Source of the DNA: Paenibacillus rigui
GTDB taxonomy: Bacteria; Bacillota; Bacilli; Paenibacillales; NBRC-103111
Length of the DNA: 64,000 nt
Assembly (NCBI RefSeq): GCF_002234615.1
Contig: NZ_NMQW01000052.1
Location: 1 to 64,000 of the forward strand
Reading direction: 5' to 3'
Positions 35,484-44,978 of the stretch are shown here, piece after piece; the first letter of the stretch is position 1, and each line of letters opens with the position of its first letter. The notes below the pieces were generated by a model. It saw only the letters and a list, made by a program, of their open reading frames with translations. It made no database searches and was not told the DNA's origin. Position numbers and translations under genes: made by a program.

Positions 35484-37037
35484 CTAGCTATGCAACCCTC
35501 CCACCAACCGGCCACGGGGAAGGCAACGACCGATCGGGATTTGGATGAGGCTGGTTCGTCCATGCATGGACATCTGGTAAAGCTCGTCGCACGATCCGGC
35601 TTGAAAGCCAAGCAGCGGACGCCCATTCATGCCGAGAGCAGACGCAGCCATCAGAAGGCGCTGCAATAGCATGCCGGCTTCCATCTGCTGGATGCGGTAT
35701 CCTCGATACCCCAATAGGGGAAACAAGTGATCATCGTCACCGGCGATATGCAGACAGATCGGTACTTGAAACAAATTGACGTTATGCAGGGTCATCCCCT
35801 GCTGCAGCCGGAGCCGATGATCACCTGCGAGCTCACGCCGGAGCGCGTGGGCAGTTGCGTCATAGCGATATGCGCCGTCCGGTACGCCTTCGACGTTATA
35901 GAAGCATCCGTATAACGCGAGACGAAGCGGTGCCGATTCCTCCCCGCCGTCCAAATCGTTACGATACATGAAGGAAGCCGTAGCTTCCTGCAGCAGGGCG
36001 GCTAGCTGATGCACCGTTACACGGCTCAAGACAAATTCGCTTTCGGGAGAATGCCGTGCACGGCTGGTCGCCGCCAGATCGATGCTCAGCCGCTTCACCG
36101 GTGGTAAATACACTGTCTGAAGTCCGCTTTCCGCTCGATTGGCGGGTTCTAAGCGGCGAAATGACAACAACGTATCGAGTGCCGCCGCTTCGTTCATCTG
36201 AGTCAGTTTCGGAAACTCCTTAACGGTTTTCGATCGTACGTAATAATCATGCTGGATAGCCGGCAGCTCACCGCACAGCTCATCCGCCGTGACTTGCATC
36301 TGTGCACCGCCCGCATCGTCGATCCATGCGATGTCGCGCTGTGCCGAAAGAGGTATAACCGAATAAACGTTCTCTTCTGAGCCGGATAGCCCGAGCAGAT
36401 GGCCTACGGCTCGGTCCAGAAACCGGAAATGCACTCTTGATGTATAACCGAACCGCTTCGCAGCTTCCTGCAGCTGCCCAAGCAGCACTCCTGAATCAAG
36501 GCCTTGCAGACGATAGGCAAAGGTGTTGTATTTGAAAGCATTTTTCCAAACCATCGCCGAAACAAAGACAACGCCGAAGCATGAGGATAGATCACAGCGG
36601 TTGCCAAGAGCCCGGGCCAAGTACGAATCGTACTCGCCTTCACGCAGCAGCACTAAGCGATGATGCGCTACATCGTAATGGTACAGTCCGGGAACGTCGA
36701 ATTCCGTGCGGAGATATATGTATAATTCGTTCGGGTACAATCCTCCTCCGGAAGGGACGAATCTACGGTACATCCGCGTCGGAACAGCAAGAGAATAGCA
36801 TACTTGTGTCAGCCCGTAGACGTACCACAGAAAATGGCCGATGGTTTTCAGGTTTGGTTCAACGGGCGTTACCTGCGGTTCCAGCGTCATTGGAATATCC
36901 GAGGACAGTGGAAGAGTCGGCAGCCCGCGATAAAGCTTATAGGGAAACGGTGCATCGTCCCAATCGACCTCCCAGCCAGACGGCCCACTCCCGTTGTTGT
37001 CGGCATGAAGCTGGCGAATAAATGCTTCCAGACTCAT
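35484..37037 (-). CDS. SagB-type azoline dehydrogenase of a TOMM cluster
   Basis: FMN-dependent dehydrogenase of about 517 residues that oxidises thiazolines or oxazolines in the peptide to aromatic thiazoles or oxazoles. It contains two nitroreductase-like halves: the first (about 80-255) has RRFVPSGGGLYPNELYIYL, the SagB/ThcOx signature, and the second (about 320-510) has a degenerate copy (RMEAGMLLQRLLMAASALGMNGRPLLGF). ATG at 37037 follows GGGGGAAACAGT; the longer frame to 37085 lacks a site. It follows the YcaO gene by 61 bases and is the last gene of the cluster. Confidence 0.88.
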   Translation of the reverse strand: MSLEAFIRQLHADNNGSGPSGWEVDWDDAPFPYKLYRGLPTLPLSSDIPMTLEPQVTPVEPNLKTIGHFLWYVYGLTQVCYSLAVPTRMYRRFVPSGGGLYPNELYIYLRTEFDVPGLYHYDVAHHRLVLLREGEYDSYLARALGNRCDLSSCFGVVFVSAMVWKNAFKYNTFAYRLQGLDSGVLLGQLQEAAKRFGYTSRVHFRFLDRAVGHLLGLSGSEENVYSVIPLSAQRDIAWIDDAGGAQMQVTADELCGELPAIQHDYYVRSKTVKEFPKLTQMNEAAALDTLLSFRRLEPANRAESGLQTVYLPPVKRLSIDLAATSRARHSPESEFVLSRVTVHQLAALLQEATASFMYRNDLDGGEESAPLRLALYGCFYNVEGVPDGAYRYDATAHALRRELAGDHRLRLQQGMTLHNVNLFQVPICLHIAGDDDHLFPLLGYRGYRIQQMEAGMLLQRLLMAASALGMNGRPLLGFQAGSCDELYQMSMHGRTSLIQIPIGRCLPRGRLVGGLHS

Positions 37038-37098
37038 ACTGTTTCCCCCAATCGCCCTATTGTGATACCTTGTTTTGCACGACATCCGCCATGCTCAT

Positions 37099-39042
37099 TT
37101 ATGGGAACGGATGCGGATGAGCATTGAGTTCCTCCGGATGCAAGGGCTTTTCTATATACCCGAGCTCGGCCGGCACTCGAAGCGCCCTTTCCAATCCCGC
37201 CAAACGGGTAAAATGGTAGCCAAACGTCATCGGCAGCATGCCGGGTATGAGTACTTTCACGCAGTGCAGCCCGTTACGTCTCAATTCCGGTGTTGTCTGG
37301 TCAACTACAACCACATCCAAATGCAGCCGGAGGAACTTGCCGATCATCGCCTTCAGGTCTTCGGTCAAATCCCGGTGCTTCGGAGCGGGCTCAAATTCTT
37401 GTGCGAACGCTCTGAGCGGTCGGTTTTCCTCCAGCAAAAAACGAAGCCGCGGCTCCGCCTCCGGCAAGCTGTACAGCATGGAATGGTCCTCCATGCTCCT
37501 AACCAGTGAAGGATTATGGAGCATCTGTATATAGTCCTCACGGTTCGCTTCGAACTTTTGGTCTAATGTAAGCATCATCCCCGACAGCTCGTGAACCGCA
37601 CCTTTTGCTGCACGTACTGGATCCGGGTGCGCTCCGGCCGCACAAATAAGATTCAACCCATTAGGCTTTCTATTTTTGGCTATCGCCCAAATGCTGGGAA
37701 TGCCATTTTCCATCGTCGCGTTAAACAAAAGCACATCAAAGCCGGCAATGGCCCGCAGCCGGTCTACTACGAGATTCAGGTCACGGTCTCCGGCAGATTG
37801 AGGATCTAGGCGGGGAAGCGGAAGTTTTGCGTACCATGTCAGCAAGAACGAATCGCGTTCCACGACCTCCAGCATCCCGTACATGATCGCTTCCTCCAAG
37901 CTTCCGCCCACGGCGCAGCCGTTGGATGTCTCGTACACGAAGCCTTGCCGACAGGGAGAGCTGTAATACGCGAGCCACTGCGGCACCAAAATCGGGCGTC
38001 CTTGCGCAAAAGAATAACCCCAGACCCAATGGGTCTCGGCATCAGGATCGAACGGCCTAAAGGGAAATCCAGGCAGCTCATACTGCTCCTTAGCATACAG
38101 CCCGACCGTCACGGGATCGAGAGCGTCCCCTGCAAATTGCCGGAAGCTGCCGATAATCACCGAGCGCTTGCCACGTGGCGCCATACCACAATAACGCTCT
38201 AGGCCTTCCAGAACAGCCGACAGCTCACTATCCGCATAGCTGTTCGTCCGGCCCGCCGTCAATTCGTCCTGCTCTAACATCGGTAGATTCACGGTTACAT
38301 CGGCCAAGGGCGAAACCAGATCCAGCATTTTTCCGTTTAGTAATCCCGTCTTGTAATCGAAATAATCCTGGGTCAGAAAAGCTTTCAGCTCTTGGAGCGA
38401 CCGGCTGCGGTAAATGTTATCTCCGACTTTTGGGGACGGCTTGAGCGAAATCTGGGCCGCATCACGCGAATCTTCAGGCAGACGTCCGCATATCGGACAC
38501 AACGGGTCCGGGAGGAAGAAATGGCTGGAACAATTTAACGTTTTTAAGTTGACAAAAACCACATGTTCTTCCGTGCGGGAACGGCTTCGCCGCAGCACAT
38601 TCCGTGATTCCGCCGTAAGCAAATGCGCCATATGCAGCAGTCCCGTGCGCGATGCCCAGGTGTCAGACAACATTCCCCCGGTCTCCGTCAATCGCTGCTG
38701 CAATGCCCGCATTTCCCCGCGATCGCGCCCTGCTGTAAGCTGCCGAGTATCGGCACACCTGGAGCATCCAGACTTGCCTGGCCTGACGAGCGGACCGATA
38801 ACGCCTTCACCAAAAGCGACGAAACCACGGAGCCACGGTATACCTGCAGCCTGAAGCACTGCTTCCGCCTCACGGTGAACGTCTGGCTGCCAGGCATCGT
38901 TCAGTACCAAGGCAAAATCTACATCTTTCGGCAATCCCTCCCTGAAATCGGTCAAACGAACAATTTGGCTCTCGGAGATCAGCTCCCCACATACCAGCTC
39001 CGCCAGCACTCCTTCACCGACAACGGCTACGACCGCACTCAT
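37099..39042 (-). CDS. YcaO cyclodehydratase with leader-binding N-domain
   Basis: ATP-dependent cyclodehydratase of 647 residues that turns Cys (Ser/Thr) of the precursor into azolines. N-terminal third (1-220) resembles an ocin-ThiF/E1-like domain with a zinc-type tetracysteine set (Cys93, Cys96, Cys182, Cys185). The YcaO domain (about 240-647) has the ATP-binding segments (SNGCAVGGSLEEAIMYGMLEVVERD) and ends in the PxPxP tail PHPFP at the very C-terminus, a motif required for activity in studied YcaO enzymes. ATG overlaps the stop of the preceding gene (ATGA). Known as TOMM precursor leader peptide-binding/cyclodehydratase protein. Confidence 0.92.
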   Translation of the reverse strand: MSAVVAVVGEGVLAELVCGELISESQIVRLTDFREGLPKDVDFALVLNDAWQPDVHREAEAVLQAAGIPWLRGFVAFGEGVIGPLVRPGKSGCSRCADTRQLTAGRDRGEMRALQQRLTETGGMLSDTWASRTGLLHMAHLLTAESRNVLRRSRSRTEEHVVFVNLKTLNCSSHFFLPDPLCPICGRLPEDSRDAAQISLKPSPKVGDNIYRSRSLQELKAFLTQDYFDYKTGLLNGKMLDLVSPLADVTVNLPMLEQDELTAGRTNSYADSELSAVLEGLERYCGMAPRGKRSVIIGSFRQFAGDALDPVTVGLYAKEQYELPGFPFRPFDPDAETHWVWGYSFAQGRPILVPQWLAYYSSPCRQGFVYETSNGCAVGGSLEEAIMYGMLEVVERDSFLLTWYAKLPLPRLDPQSAGDRDLNLVVDRLRAIAGFDVLLFNATMENGIPSIWAIAKNRKPNGLNLICAAGAHPDPVRAAKGAVHELSGMMLTLDQKFEANREDYIQMLHNPSLVRSMEDHSMLYSLPEAEPRLRFLLEENRPLRAFAQEFEPAPKHRDLTEDLKAMIGKFLRLHLDVVVVDQTTPELRRNGLHCVKVLIPGMLPMTFGYHFTRLAGLERALRVPAELGYIEKPLHPEELNAHPHPFP

Positions 39043-40961
39043 CCGGCTTCCCCCTCTCCCAGCAGCACACCGAAGACAGCAGCAGGACCATCACGCAAAA
39101 ACGGCTCCACCGCCAAATCGATTACGAAAACTTCCCGGCCGCTAATTTTCAGCTTCCGCATCGCATCCCTAATCCCATCCAGCGTCGACTCCTCACCTGG
39201 GGCGGACAGCTCCAGCAGGACGCCCGAACCTAGCTGCACGGTCCTGACCTCCACTGCCTGCGACACGCGGTATGCGGATCCGTTTTGCGCCTTCATCAGA
39301 GATGCCTGCAGCGCCCTGCGCAGCGCCGTTGTAACGGTCAGGCCGGTTGCTGCGAACCATCCATACTCCGTACCGGCCCATACGACGGGAAATCCGCATA
39401 CTTCCTCTCCAAGTCCAATCGTCGGTGTGGCCTGCATCGTAGTCAGCGCCTGTAAATAAAACCTGCATGGCTCGTCGTCAATCTGACCGAGCCGAGCCCG
39501 AACGACAATCGGCTTCATGCCTGTCATACGTGCCTCCAAATGCTTTGTCAAACAAGCCTGAAGTCCACGAACCATGCCTTCTGAGGCTGTCTCTCCGATA
39601 CCGATGCCGATAAACTGCTCGGTGTTCACGAGAACCCCTGAAAGCCGCGATACATACGCCTCAAGCCCGGCAAGCCCCGCTTCACGCCGTGCTTCCCCGT
39701 GTGTCAATCCCGAACAAACGATGTCCGGCAGCATCCCGGCCGGCCCTTCTGACAGCGGATCAACTGCCTGAATGCGGCACTGTGACAAGGGCAGCTGGAC
39801 GAGGTCCCCTTCCTCCCAGCTATGGAAAATTCCTGTCCGGTCCGAAGTCAACTTGCTGAAGTACGGAAACAGCCCATTTACTACTCCGCCTTCCGGTCCT
39901 TCCTCGAGCCGTAGCTCTGCGTTATCCACCCAGTTAGCTGTGGCGTTGATTTTCCCAGCAGCAAACGGATGCGGAAGTATGGGGTGCCAGTTTCCTTCCA
40001 ATGTCTCCAAATCAAACAGATATAGTGAACTTCTCGGCTCCGGCTCGGAGACGCCAGTCACAGTCTTGAACAGCTCGAAAACAATCACATTCGAGAGCAG
40101 TGCCCCTGCCGTTGAGGAGAACGCAAACTGCTCTGGATCTTTAAACACTTCAGAATCGTGAATGCGCCGCCATGCCGATTCCCAACAGACCGCACTGTCC
40201 GGATGCACGATCGGGCCCGCTATGCCGGCCTGATGCAACCGAACAGCAGGAATCAGTGTTTTCCGTTCAGCTTGACATGCTTTATGAAGAAGCCGCAGTT
40301 CCTCGCAATCGCCCCGCTCAGATACATAGAGGATCGCTTGGAATGGCCGCACCGCTTCTCTCCAACCATCGGCGGTCTTGCTCGGCAATACAATTTCCCC
40401 GATTGCTACCTCGGGATCCGTCAAGCGAGCGTGCTCCGCTAAGGCCGTAAGCCGACGCCGATCCGTTGGCAGTGAATCCGTAATTAATGTGCAGAACCGA
40501 GGAAGACCCGATTCAAGAAGCGACGACACTAAAGAGGAAAAGATCTGGCCAGAGCCGATCGCGAGCACCTCAGCCTGACGGTAACACTGAAACCGATAAG
40601 CACCTGATTCGCCGAAGCTGTCAAGAAAAGCAATTTGACCTGCATACCTTCGGACCGTTTGCTTCGAGAGAATATGCGGGCGATCCTGACTCACATCGTG
40701 AGCAAAGCCTTTTTCCCTCAGCACTTCCGCGATTTCGTATACCCGATCCCGGTATGGGTCAGATAGCCCGTCCGTTAATTCCGCTAATGTGTGCTCCCCG
40801 TTGAACATAGGGATAAGCTTTTCCAGCCATCGGTCAATCATCTCGCCTTTCATGTGAAACGTGCCAACGTTGTTTCGGAAATAGACACTGTCATTTTGAA
40901 ACGGCAAATAAAATGTATCCGCCTTTATCTTAAGGCGCGCAGACAGGGGCAACTTTGACAT
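39039..40961 (-). CDS. Putative thiazole-containing bacteriocin maturation protein
   Basis: Protein of 640 residues. The N-terminal segment (LSARLKIKADTFYLPFQNDSVYFRNNVGTFHMKG) looks like the peptide-recognition winged-helix element of TOMM F-type proteins; the middle has a ThiF-like Rossmann part (VLAIGSGQIFSSLVSSLLESG), and a further domain runs to the C-terminus. It matches, by layout, the family that accompanies heterocycloanthracin/sonorensin-type precursors. It likely binds the leader and presents the precursor to the YcaO enzyme. First gene of the enzyme operon and coupled to the YcaO gene by an ATGA overlap. Confidence 0.85.
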   Translation of the reverse strand: MSKLPLSARLKIKADTFYLPFQNDSVYFRNNVGTFHMKGEMIDRWLEKLIPMFNGEHTLAELTDGLSDPYRDRVYEIAEVLREKGFAHDVSQDRPHILSKQTVRRYAGQIAFLDSFGESGAYRFQCYRQAEVLAIGSGQIFSSLVSSLLESGLPRFCTLITDSLPTDRRRLTALAEHARLTDPEVAIGEIVLPSKTADGWREAVRPFQAILYVSERGDCEELRLLHKACQAERKTLIPAVRLHQAGIAGPIVHPDSAVCWESAWRRIHDSEVFKDPEQFAFSSTAGALLSNVIVFELFKTVTGVSEPEPRSSLYLFDLETLEGNWHPILPHPFAAGKINATANWVDNAELRLEEGPEGGVVNGLFPYFSKLTSDRTGIFHSWEEGDLVQLPLSQCRIQAVDPLSEGPAGMLPDIVCSGLTHGEARREAGLAGLEAYVSRLSGVLVNTEQFIGIGIGETASEGMVRGLQACLTKHLEARMTGMKPIVVRARLGQIDDEPCRFYLQALTTMQATPTIGLGEEVCGFPVVWAGTEYGWFAATGLTVTTALRRALQASLMKAQNGSAYRVSQAVEVRTVQLGSGVLLELSAPGEESTLDGIRDAMRKLKISGREVFVIDLAVEPFLRDGPAAVFGVLLGEGEAG

Positions 40962-41065
40962 CTCAGCCCTCCTAACCGTAAATACTGTTCTCCAATTTGC
41001 AGTCTTCGTTCTATATCATATGTACTTCTATTTGTCCCTCATGTCAGACATCTTCTTATTTAGAT

Positions 41066-41102
41066 AGAAAATCGCCTGCCGCACAGTGTTGTGCAGCAGA
41101 CG
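41066..41102 (-). terminator. Hairpin between precursor and maturation genes
   Basis: Minus strand CGTCTGCTGCAC/GTGCGGCAGGCG stem (12 pairs with mismatches) followed by ATTTTCT. It sits 38 bases after the precursor stop. It probably lowers transcription of the enzyme genes relative to the precursor, as is common in peptide antibiotic clusters. Confidence 0.7.
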
Positions 41103-41139
41103 ATCGGTTTAGTGCTATCCGGAAGAGAAGCCGAAGGCG

Positions 41140-41472
41140 TCAGCGGCAGCGGTGGCCGCCACAAAAGCCGGCGCAGTTATGACAGCGAACGCCGCCACAG
41201 AAACCTGCGCAGTTACTACAGCGGACGCCACCACAAAAGCCGCCGCAAAACCCACCACAAACTCCTGCGCAAAATACGCCGCAAAAGCCTGCGCAAAAGC
41301 CGGCACAAACCCCCGCACAAAATCCAACGCAAAGACGAGCAGGATCCACTGGCTCCTGACCATTCGGGAATTGGCCTGCGTAATACTGGGCTTGCTGCTC
41401 CCAAGGCGTCATTTCCGTTGCCTGGAACTGCGAAACATCCAACTGTTGAAGCTCATTTTGAAAATTGGTCAT
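41140..41472 (-). CDS. Heterocycloanthracin/sonorensin-type TOMM precursor peptide
   Basis: Precursor of 110 residues. Leader of 47 residues (starts MTNFQNELQQLDVSQFQATE, acidic and Gln-rich) and a core from Cys48 with 16 Cys in a near-regular C-x2-C rhythm (CVGFCAGVCAGFCAGFC, later CSNCAGFC and CHNCAGFC), otherwise Gly, Ala, Phe and Val. Only one Ser occurs in the core, so the product should be a poly-thiazole peptide. ATG at 41472 follows GGAGGTTTATCAC; the frame upstream has no site. It is directly upstream of the maturation, YcaO and dehydrogenase genes on the same strand. The exact sequence of the core, with Arg/Asn-interrupted end repeats, is not one I can match to a named peptide. Confidence 0.9.
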   Translation of the reverse strand: MTNFQNELQQLDVSQFQATEMTPWEQQAQYYAGQFPNGQEPVDPARLCVGFCAGVCAGFCAGFCGVFCAGVCGGFCGGFCGGVRCSNCAGFCGGVRCHNCAGFCGGHRCR

Positions 41473-41665
41473 GTGATAAACCTCCATTAACTTTTTATAT
41501 CGACATGATTCCAACTTATGGTCGACACTCCGCATTTGTTACTGAGTCAAAGGCCTATTTTTTGGGCGTCTGTACCAAAATCCGGACACGCAAAACACCA
41601 GCCCCGGTTAATCTCTGAGGACAGCTGTTTTTTCCTTATGGGGAGAAAACTCTAGAAATATTGCA

Positions 41666-41690
41666 TAGAAAAAAGCCGCCAACGGCGGCT
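41666..41690 (-). terminator. Intrinsic terminator of the AraC regulator
   Basis: Minus strand AGCCGCC/GGCGGCT stem with a 3-base loop followed by TTTTTT, two bases past the stop codon. Confidence 0.88.
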
Positions 41691-41692
41691 CG

Positions 41693-42568
41693 TCAAATCC
41701 TTCGTCTAAAGTCTGATGGTGAAAGGTTCGTCCAACGTTTGAATTGTTTGCTAAAATAGGAAACATCACGGTATCCTAAACGTGCCGCGACCTGTTCAAT
41801 CGTCAGGTCTTGCTGCGACAGAAGCAATTTTGACTCCCGAAGCTTTATGTTGGAGATATAGTCGCGGGGGGAAACGCCATACATACTTTTAAACACTCGG
41901 GTACAATAGGTTGGATGGTACCCAAGCTCTTCCGCTACCTCTTTGATTCCGTGTTTGATTAAAACATCCCCTCCAACTTCTGCCCAATCGTCTGCTAGAC
42001 TAGTAATTTTTTTGGCTATCCGTGAAGCGAGTCTGTCGTAACGATTCTCATTTCCTAGAATATGATGCATCGGATTAGCCACAGTGCGGCATATTGCTGA
42101 TATCACTTCTAAAAATAGACTGACATTTTTCAAGTCATTGTAATGTTTATCTCCCTCAGCTCCGATTGTGTCAATTCTCATCAAGGCAGGATAAAGAGCT
42201 TCCCATAAAGGGCTTCCTTCTGGATGCAAAGAGTCTTTGATTTTTAACAACGACTGCCTTAATTGCGGCTCATCCACATTAAAATGCATGCATACATAGG
42301 TTATATTCTGATTGTCGGGACAATGGCAGCTGTGGACTTCGTCCGGCTTTATGAATAGGATGTCCCCTGCTGTCATTTTGAACTTCCGATCTGTCAGGTT
42401 GAAGTACTGCGTTCCCTCTAAAACCATATTCAATTCAAAAAATTGATGATTATGCTTTGGAAAAGACCATCCAGCCTCCGACTTCCTTCGGTGAGCCTGA
42501 AACATATGTAGGGTCATGTGAAAGCTTGATATATCAACATATTGGATTGTTTTCGATCTCATTTTCAT
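41693..42568 (-). CDS. AraC family transcriptional regulator with cupin sensor domain
   Basis: One-component regulator of 291 residues. N-terminal cupin-type ligand domain (about 20-110: FPKHNHQFFELNMVLEG ... ILFIKPDEVHSCHC) and C-terminal double HTH (about 190-288: GIKEVAEELGYHPTYCTRVFKSMYGVSP, QVAARLGYRDVSYFSKQFKRWTNLSP). ATG at 42568 follows AAGGGGG; the frame to 42607 has no site. It sits between the TOMM cluster and the pectin genes and could serve either; the cupin domain suggests a small sugar effector. Confidence 0.88.
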   Translation of the reverse strand: MKMRSKTIQYVDISSFHMTLHMFQAHRRKSEAGWSFPKHNHQFFELNMVLEGTQYFNLTDRKFKMTAGDILFIKPDEVHSCHCPDNQNITYVCMHFNVDEPQLRQSLLKIKDSLHPEGSPLWEALYPALMRIDTIGAEGDKHYNDLKNVSLFLEVISAICRTVANPMHHILGNENRYDRLASRIAKKITSLADDWAEVGGDVLIKHGIKEVAEELGYHPTYCTRVFKSMYGVSPRDYISNIKLRESKLLLSQQDLTIEQVAARLGYRDVSYFSKQFKRWTNLSPSDFRRRI

Positions 42569-42864
42569 CTTACTGGACCCCCTTTTCAACTGCGTAGTGT
42601 CGCCCACCTATTTGGCAAGCGTCTCAACAGGTTGTTTTATGTCGCCAGCCGTATATAAATGCGAACATTAAAATGGAAACTAAATGAACCCGGTACCTCA
42701 GTAGTGTAAGTTGTTTACTTTCAGCCTAATTTTCGGGGGAGCTATATTGTAATTATTATCAAATTTAACCAATTATTCAATAGGTGGATCACGCCCCTAT
42801 TCCCTGTACAATTCTCGTTTTAGAGTTCATCGGGGCAAGGCTGGTCTGAATTCCAAATAAAACA

Positions 42865-42909
42865 GCGCAAATTTATACCCTCTAATCATATCAAGGTATA
42901 TATTTGCGC
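42865..42909 (-). terminator. Hairpin after the SLH protein gene
   Basis: Minus strand GCGCAAATATATACC pairs with GGTATAAATTTGCGC (15-base arms, one mismatch), loop about 15, then TGTTTTATTT. It ends the SLH protein gene. The remaining part of the 377-base gap 42569-42945 shows nothing else. Confidence 0.65.
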
Positions 42910-42945
42910 TTTGGATCCGGTAAATGCCTATGAAATTATTCGATT

Positions 42946-44799
42946 TTATTTATTATATATTCTGTAAAGCATTACTGCAGCTTCGGCCCTGGTTGAATTT
43001 CCCATCGGATTCAGCATGTTCCCGCTACCTTCAACAACCCCGCCTTTTATCAATGAAGCAACACCCTGCACGGCATAGTCGGCTACATTAGCCTTATCAT
43101 CAAAGGCCGCTAAATCGTTCTCCGAGCCTTGTGTGTCCAACTTTCCTGCTAGTTTCATCGCTCTGGATAACAGAACCATCATATCTTGTCTGGATATGGG
43201 TTCATCAGGATTGAATGTGCCATCCTCTTGACCATTAGTAAGGTCAAGCTTCGCAATGCCTACGGCCTCGTAATAATAATCAGTCGGCAGCACATCGTTG
43301 AAGTTGGATCTAACGGCTGCTGTAAAGCCAAACGTCTTCGTTAACAGAATCATAAAATCCGCACGAGTAATATTCGCTCCCGGATTGAAAGCCGTCTCTG
43401 TGGTGCCGGATATGATGCCTTTTGCTGCCATGACTTCAATCTGCTTTTTCGCCCAGCCGACAGAATCCAAATCGGCAAAAGTCTTCATCACAAATGCGAC
43501 GGCATAAGTAGTAAAATGTGTGGTTGTAAAAGTAACTGTGCCAGTCGCGCTATCGTATTTTCCACTCGGCACAGGTTGTACATTACCGCTGTTACTTATA
43601 AACCAGACAACTATATGCTCTGGGTCTTTCAATTCCTCCGCTGTTGGCTGATACAGGACTGAAACCGTAACCGGGGCATCGGGGTTATTATATGTGATTC
43701 TTTTACCGCCCGCTGTAATGGTTAACTCAATGACAGGCTTGTTTCCGACCTTCTCTTGGACTTCAGCTGGCAATGCAGCTTTGTCTGCTCTGCCAACTGC
43801 AAGACTAACTTCTGTTGCTGGTTCCAAGCTTTCATTTTCCAACATATTTTGTGGAACCGTAACAGAACCCAGTTCTGTTACAACTGTTATCTTTTTGTCT
43901 GAGCTTGACATAAGCAGGCTGGCTGGCAAATAAAGTTGATACTTATTAGCACCCACAGTTTCTTTCATTTCAACAACCACATTTGCTCCTGCAGCATTTA
44001 TCGCATCTTCACTGGAAAGGGATGCGGATGCCGTCCCGCTTGCTTTGTCCATCTTCACCTCTGGTGAAATCTTAACATCCGGCTTTTCTAAAGGCTGAAC
44101 CGGCGGTAATGACGGCGTTTCTGGAGTAGGGTTATTGGTTGTAGATGAAGTAGAATTAGATGATGATCCCCCTCCACCATTATGTTTTTTGCGATCAGTT
44201 TCACTCATATAATAGCTAGCTGACGCAACAGCATCAGGCCTCTGCCCGTTTACTGTAATCATATAGTTTCCAATAATCCTGTTTTGAATTGAATAATTTA
44301 TGCTGTAAGCTCCGTTTGCACCAGTGACGCCATCTTGCCTGTACTCCTCATTCCCCATTGGATTTACAATACGAACCGTGTACTTATTTCCTTCAGAAAC
44401 TCCGAGATAACCAGAGACGATTAGATTTCTAACACCATCTAATGCGACACTGACGCTCATCTTCACTTCAAAGGTTGTAACATTTACTTGCTCTTCACTT
44501 TGTCCGCTGACAGTTACGGTAAATGTGCCGTTGATTCTTTGCTTCAGTTTATAACTGAATTGGTAGGTACCATTAGCACCAGTGACAGCCTGTTTTATAT
44601 AATCCAACTGGTTTAATGGGTCAATAACTTGTACGGTTACAATAGTCCCTTGTGCCGAACCTAGCGTTCCGGTTATCATAACTCTTCCTGTATTCTCATC
44701 ATATAACGCACTGATCGTTGGTGCGGAAGCAAGTGCAGACGGAATCATCATTCCGAAACACATGAGGAAAGATAGTAGTAAAACCGCCCATCTTCGCAA
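42946..44799 (-). CDS. SLH-domain surface protein with repeated Ig-like domains
   Basis: Secreted protein of about 617 residues. TTG at 44799 follows AAGGAGGAATACAA and starts a signal peptide (RRWAVLLLSFLMCFGMMIPSALA); the longer frame to 44856 has no site. Two Ig-like repeats of about 85 residues (NTGRVMITGTLGSAQGTIVTVQV and RNLIVSGYLGVSEGNKYTVRI) are followed by a Gly/Ser/Thr/Pro linker, a beta-rich segment and three C-terminal SLH repeats (about 425-617) with FADLDSVGWAKKQI, FNPGANITRADFMIL and FNPDEPISRQDMMVL. Likely anchored to the cell wall, close to the secreted pectinases, perhaps helping polysaccharide binding; that role is a guess. Confidence 0.87.
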   Translation of the reverse strand: MRRWAVLLLSFLMCFGMMIPSALASAPTISALYDENTGRVMITGTLGSAQGTIVTVQVIDPLNQLDYIKQAVTGANGTYQFSYKLKQRINGTFTVTVSGQSEEQVNVTTFEVKMSVSVALDGVRNLIVSGYLGVSEGNKYTVRIVNPMGNEEYRQDGVTGANGAYSINYSIQNRIIGNYMITVNGQRPDAVASASYYMSETDRKKHNGGGGSSSNSTSSTTNNPTPETPSLPPVQPLEKPDVKISPEVKMDKASGTASASLSSEDAINAAGANVVVEMKETVGANKYQLYLPASLLMSSSDKKITVVTELGSVTVPQNMLENESLEPATEVSLAVGRADKAALPAEVQEKVGNKPVIELTITAGGKRITYNNPDAPVTVSVLYQPTAEELKDPEHIVVWFISNSGNVQPVPSGKYDSATGTVTFTTTHFTTYAVAFVMKTFADLDSVGWAKKQIEVMAAKGIISGTTETAFNPGANITRADFMILLTKTFGFTAAVRSNFNDVLPTDYYYEAVGIAKLDLTNGQEDGTFNPDEPISRQDMMVLLSRAMKLAGKLDTQGSENDLAAFDDKANVADYAVQGVASLIKGGVVEGSGNMLNPMGNSTRAEAAVMLYRIYNK

Positions 44800-44978
44800 T
44801 TGTATTCCTCCTTGGAATAGATACGGGAGGAGGGGGAGAAGTACCCTTCCCGCCACATATACTGATTTTTGTAAAAAGTATTTTGTGAAAATGAGAAGCG
44901 GCGCCCAAGGAATCTTAATGGAATTTGAAATGCTGCTTCTCGGGCACCTAACATCAACTTATCATGAATAAGACAAGA

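Noticed and set aside
41115-41363. Other reading frames across the precursor gene give Ala/Val/Phe-rich or Lys/Thr/Ala-rich repetitive peptides.
   Set aside because: They are shadows of the regular C-x2-C coding repeat; no ribosome site fits, and the Cys-rich frame has GGAGG, a leader and matching enzyme genes.
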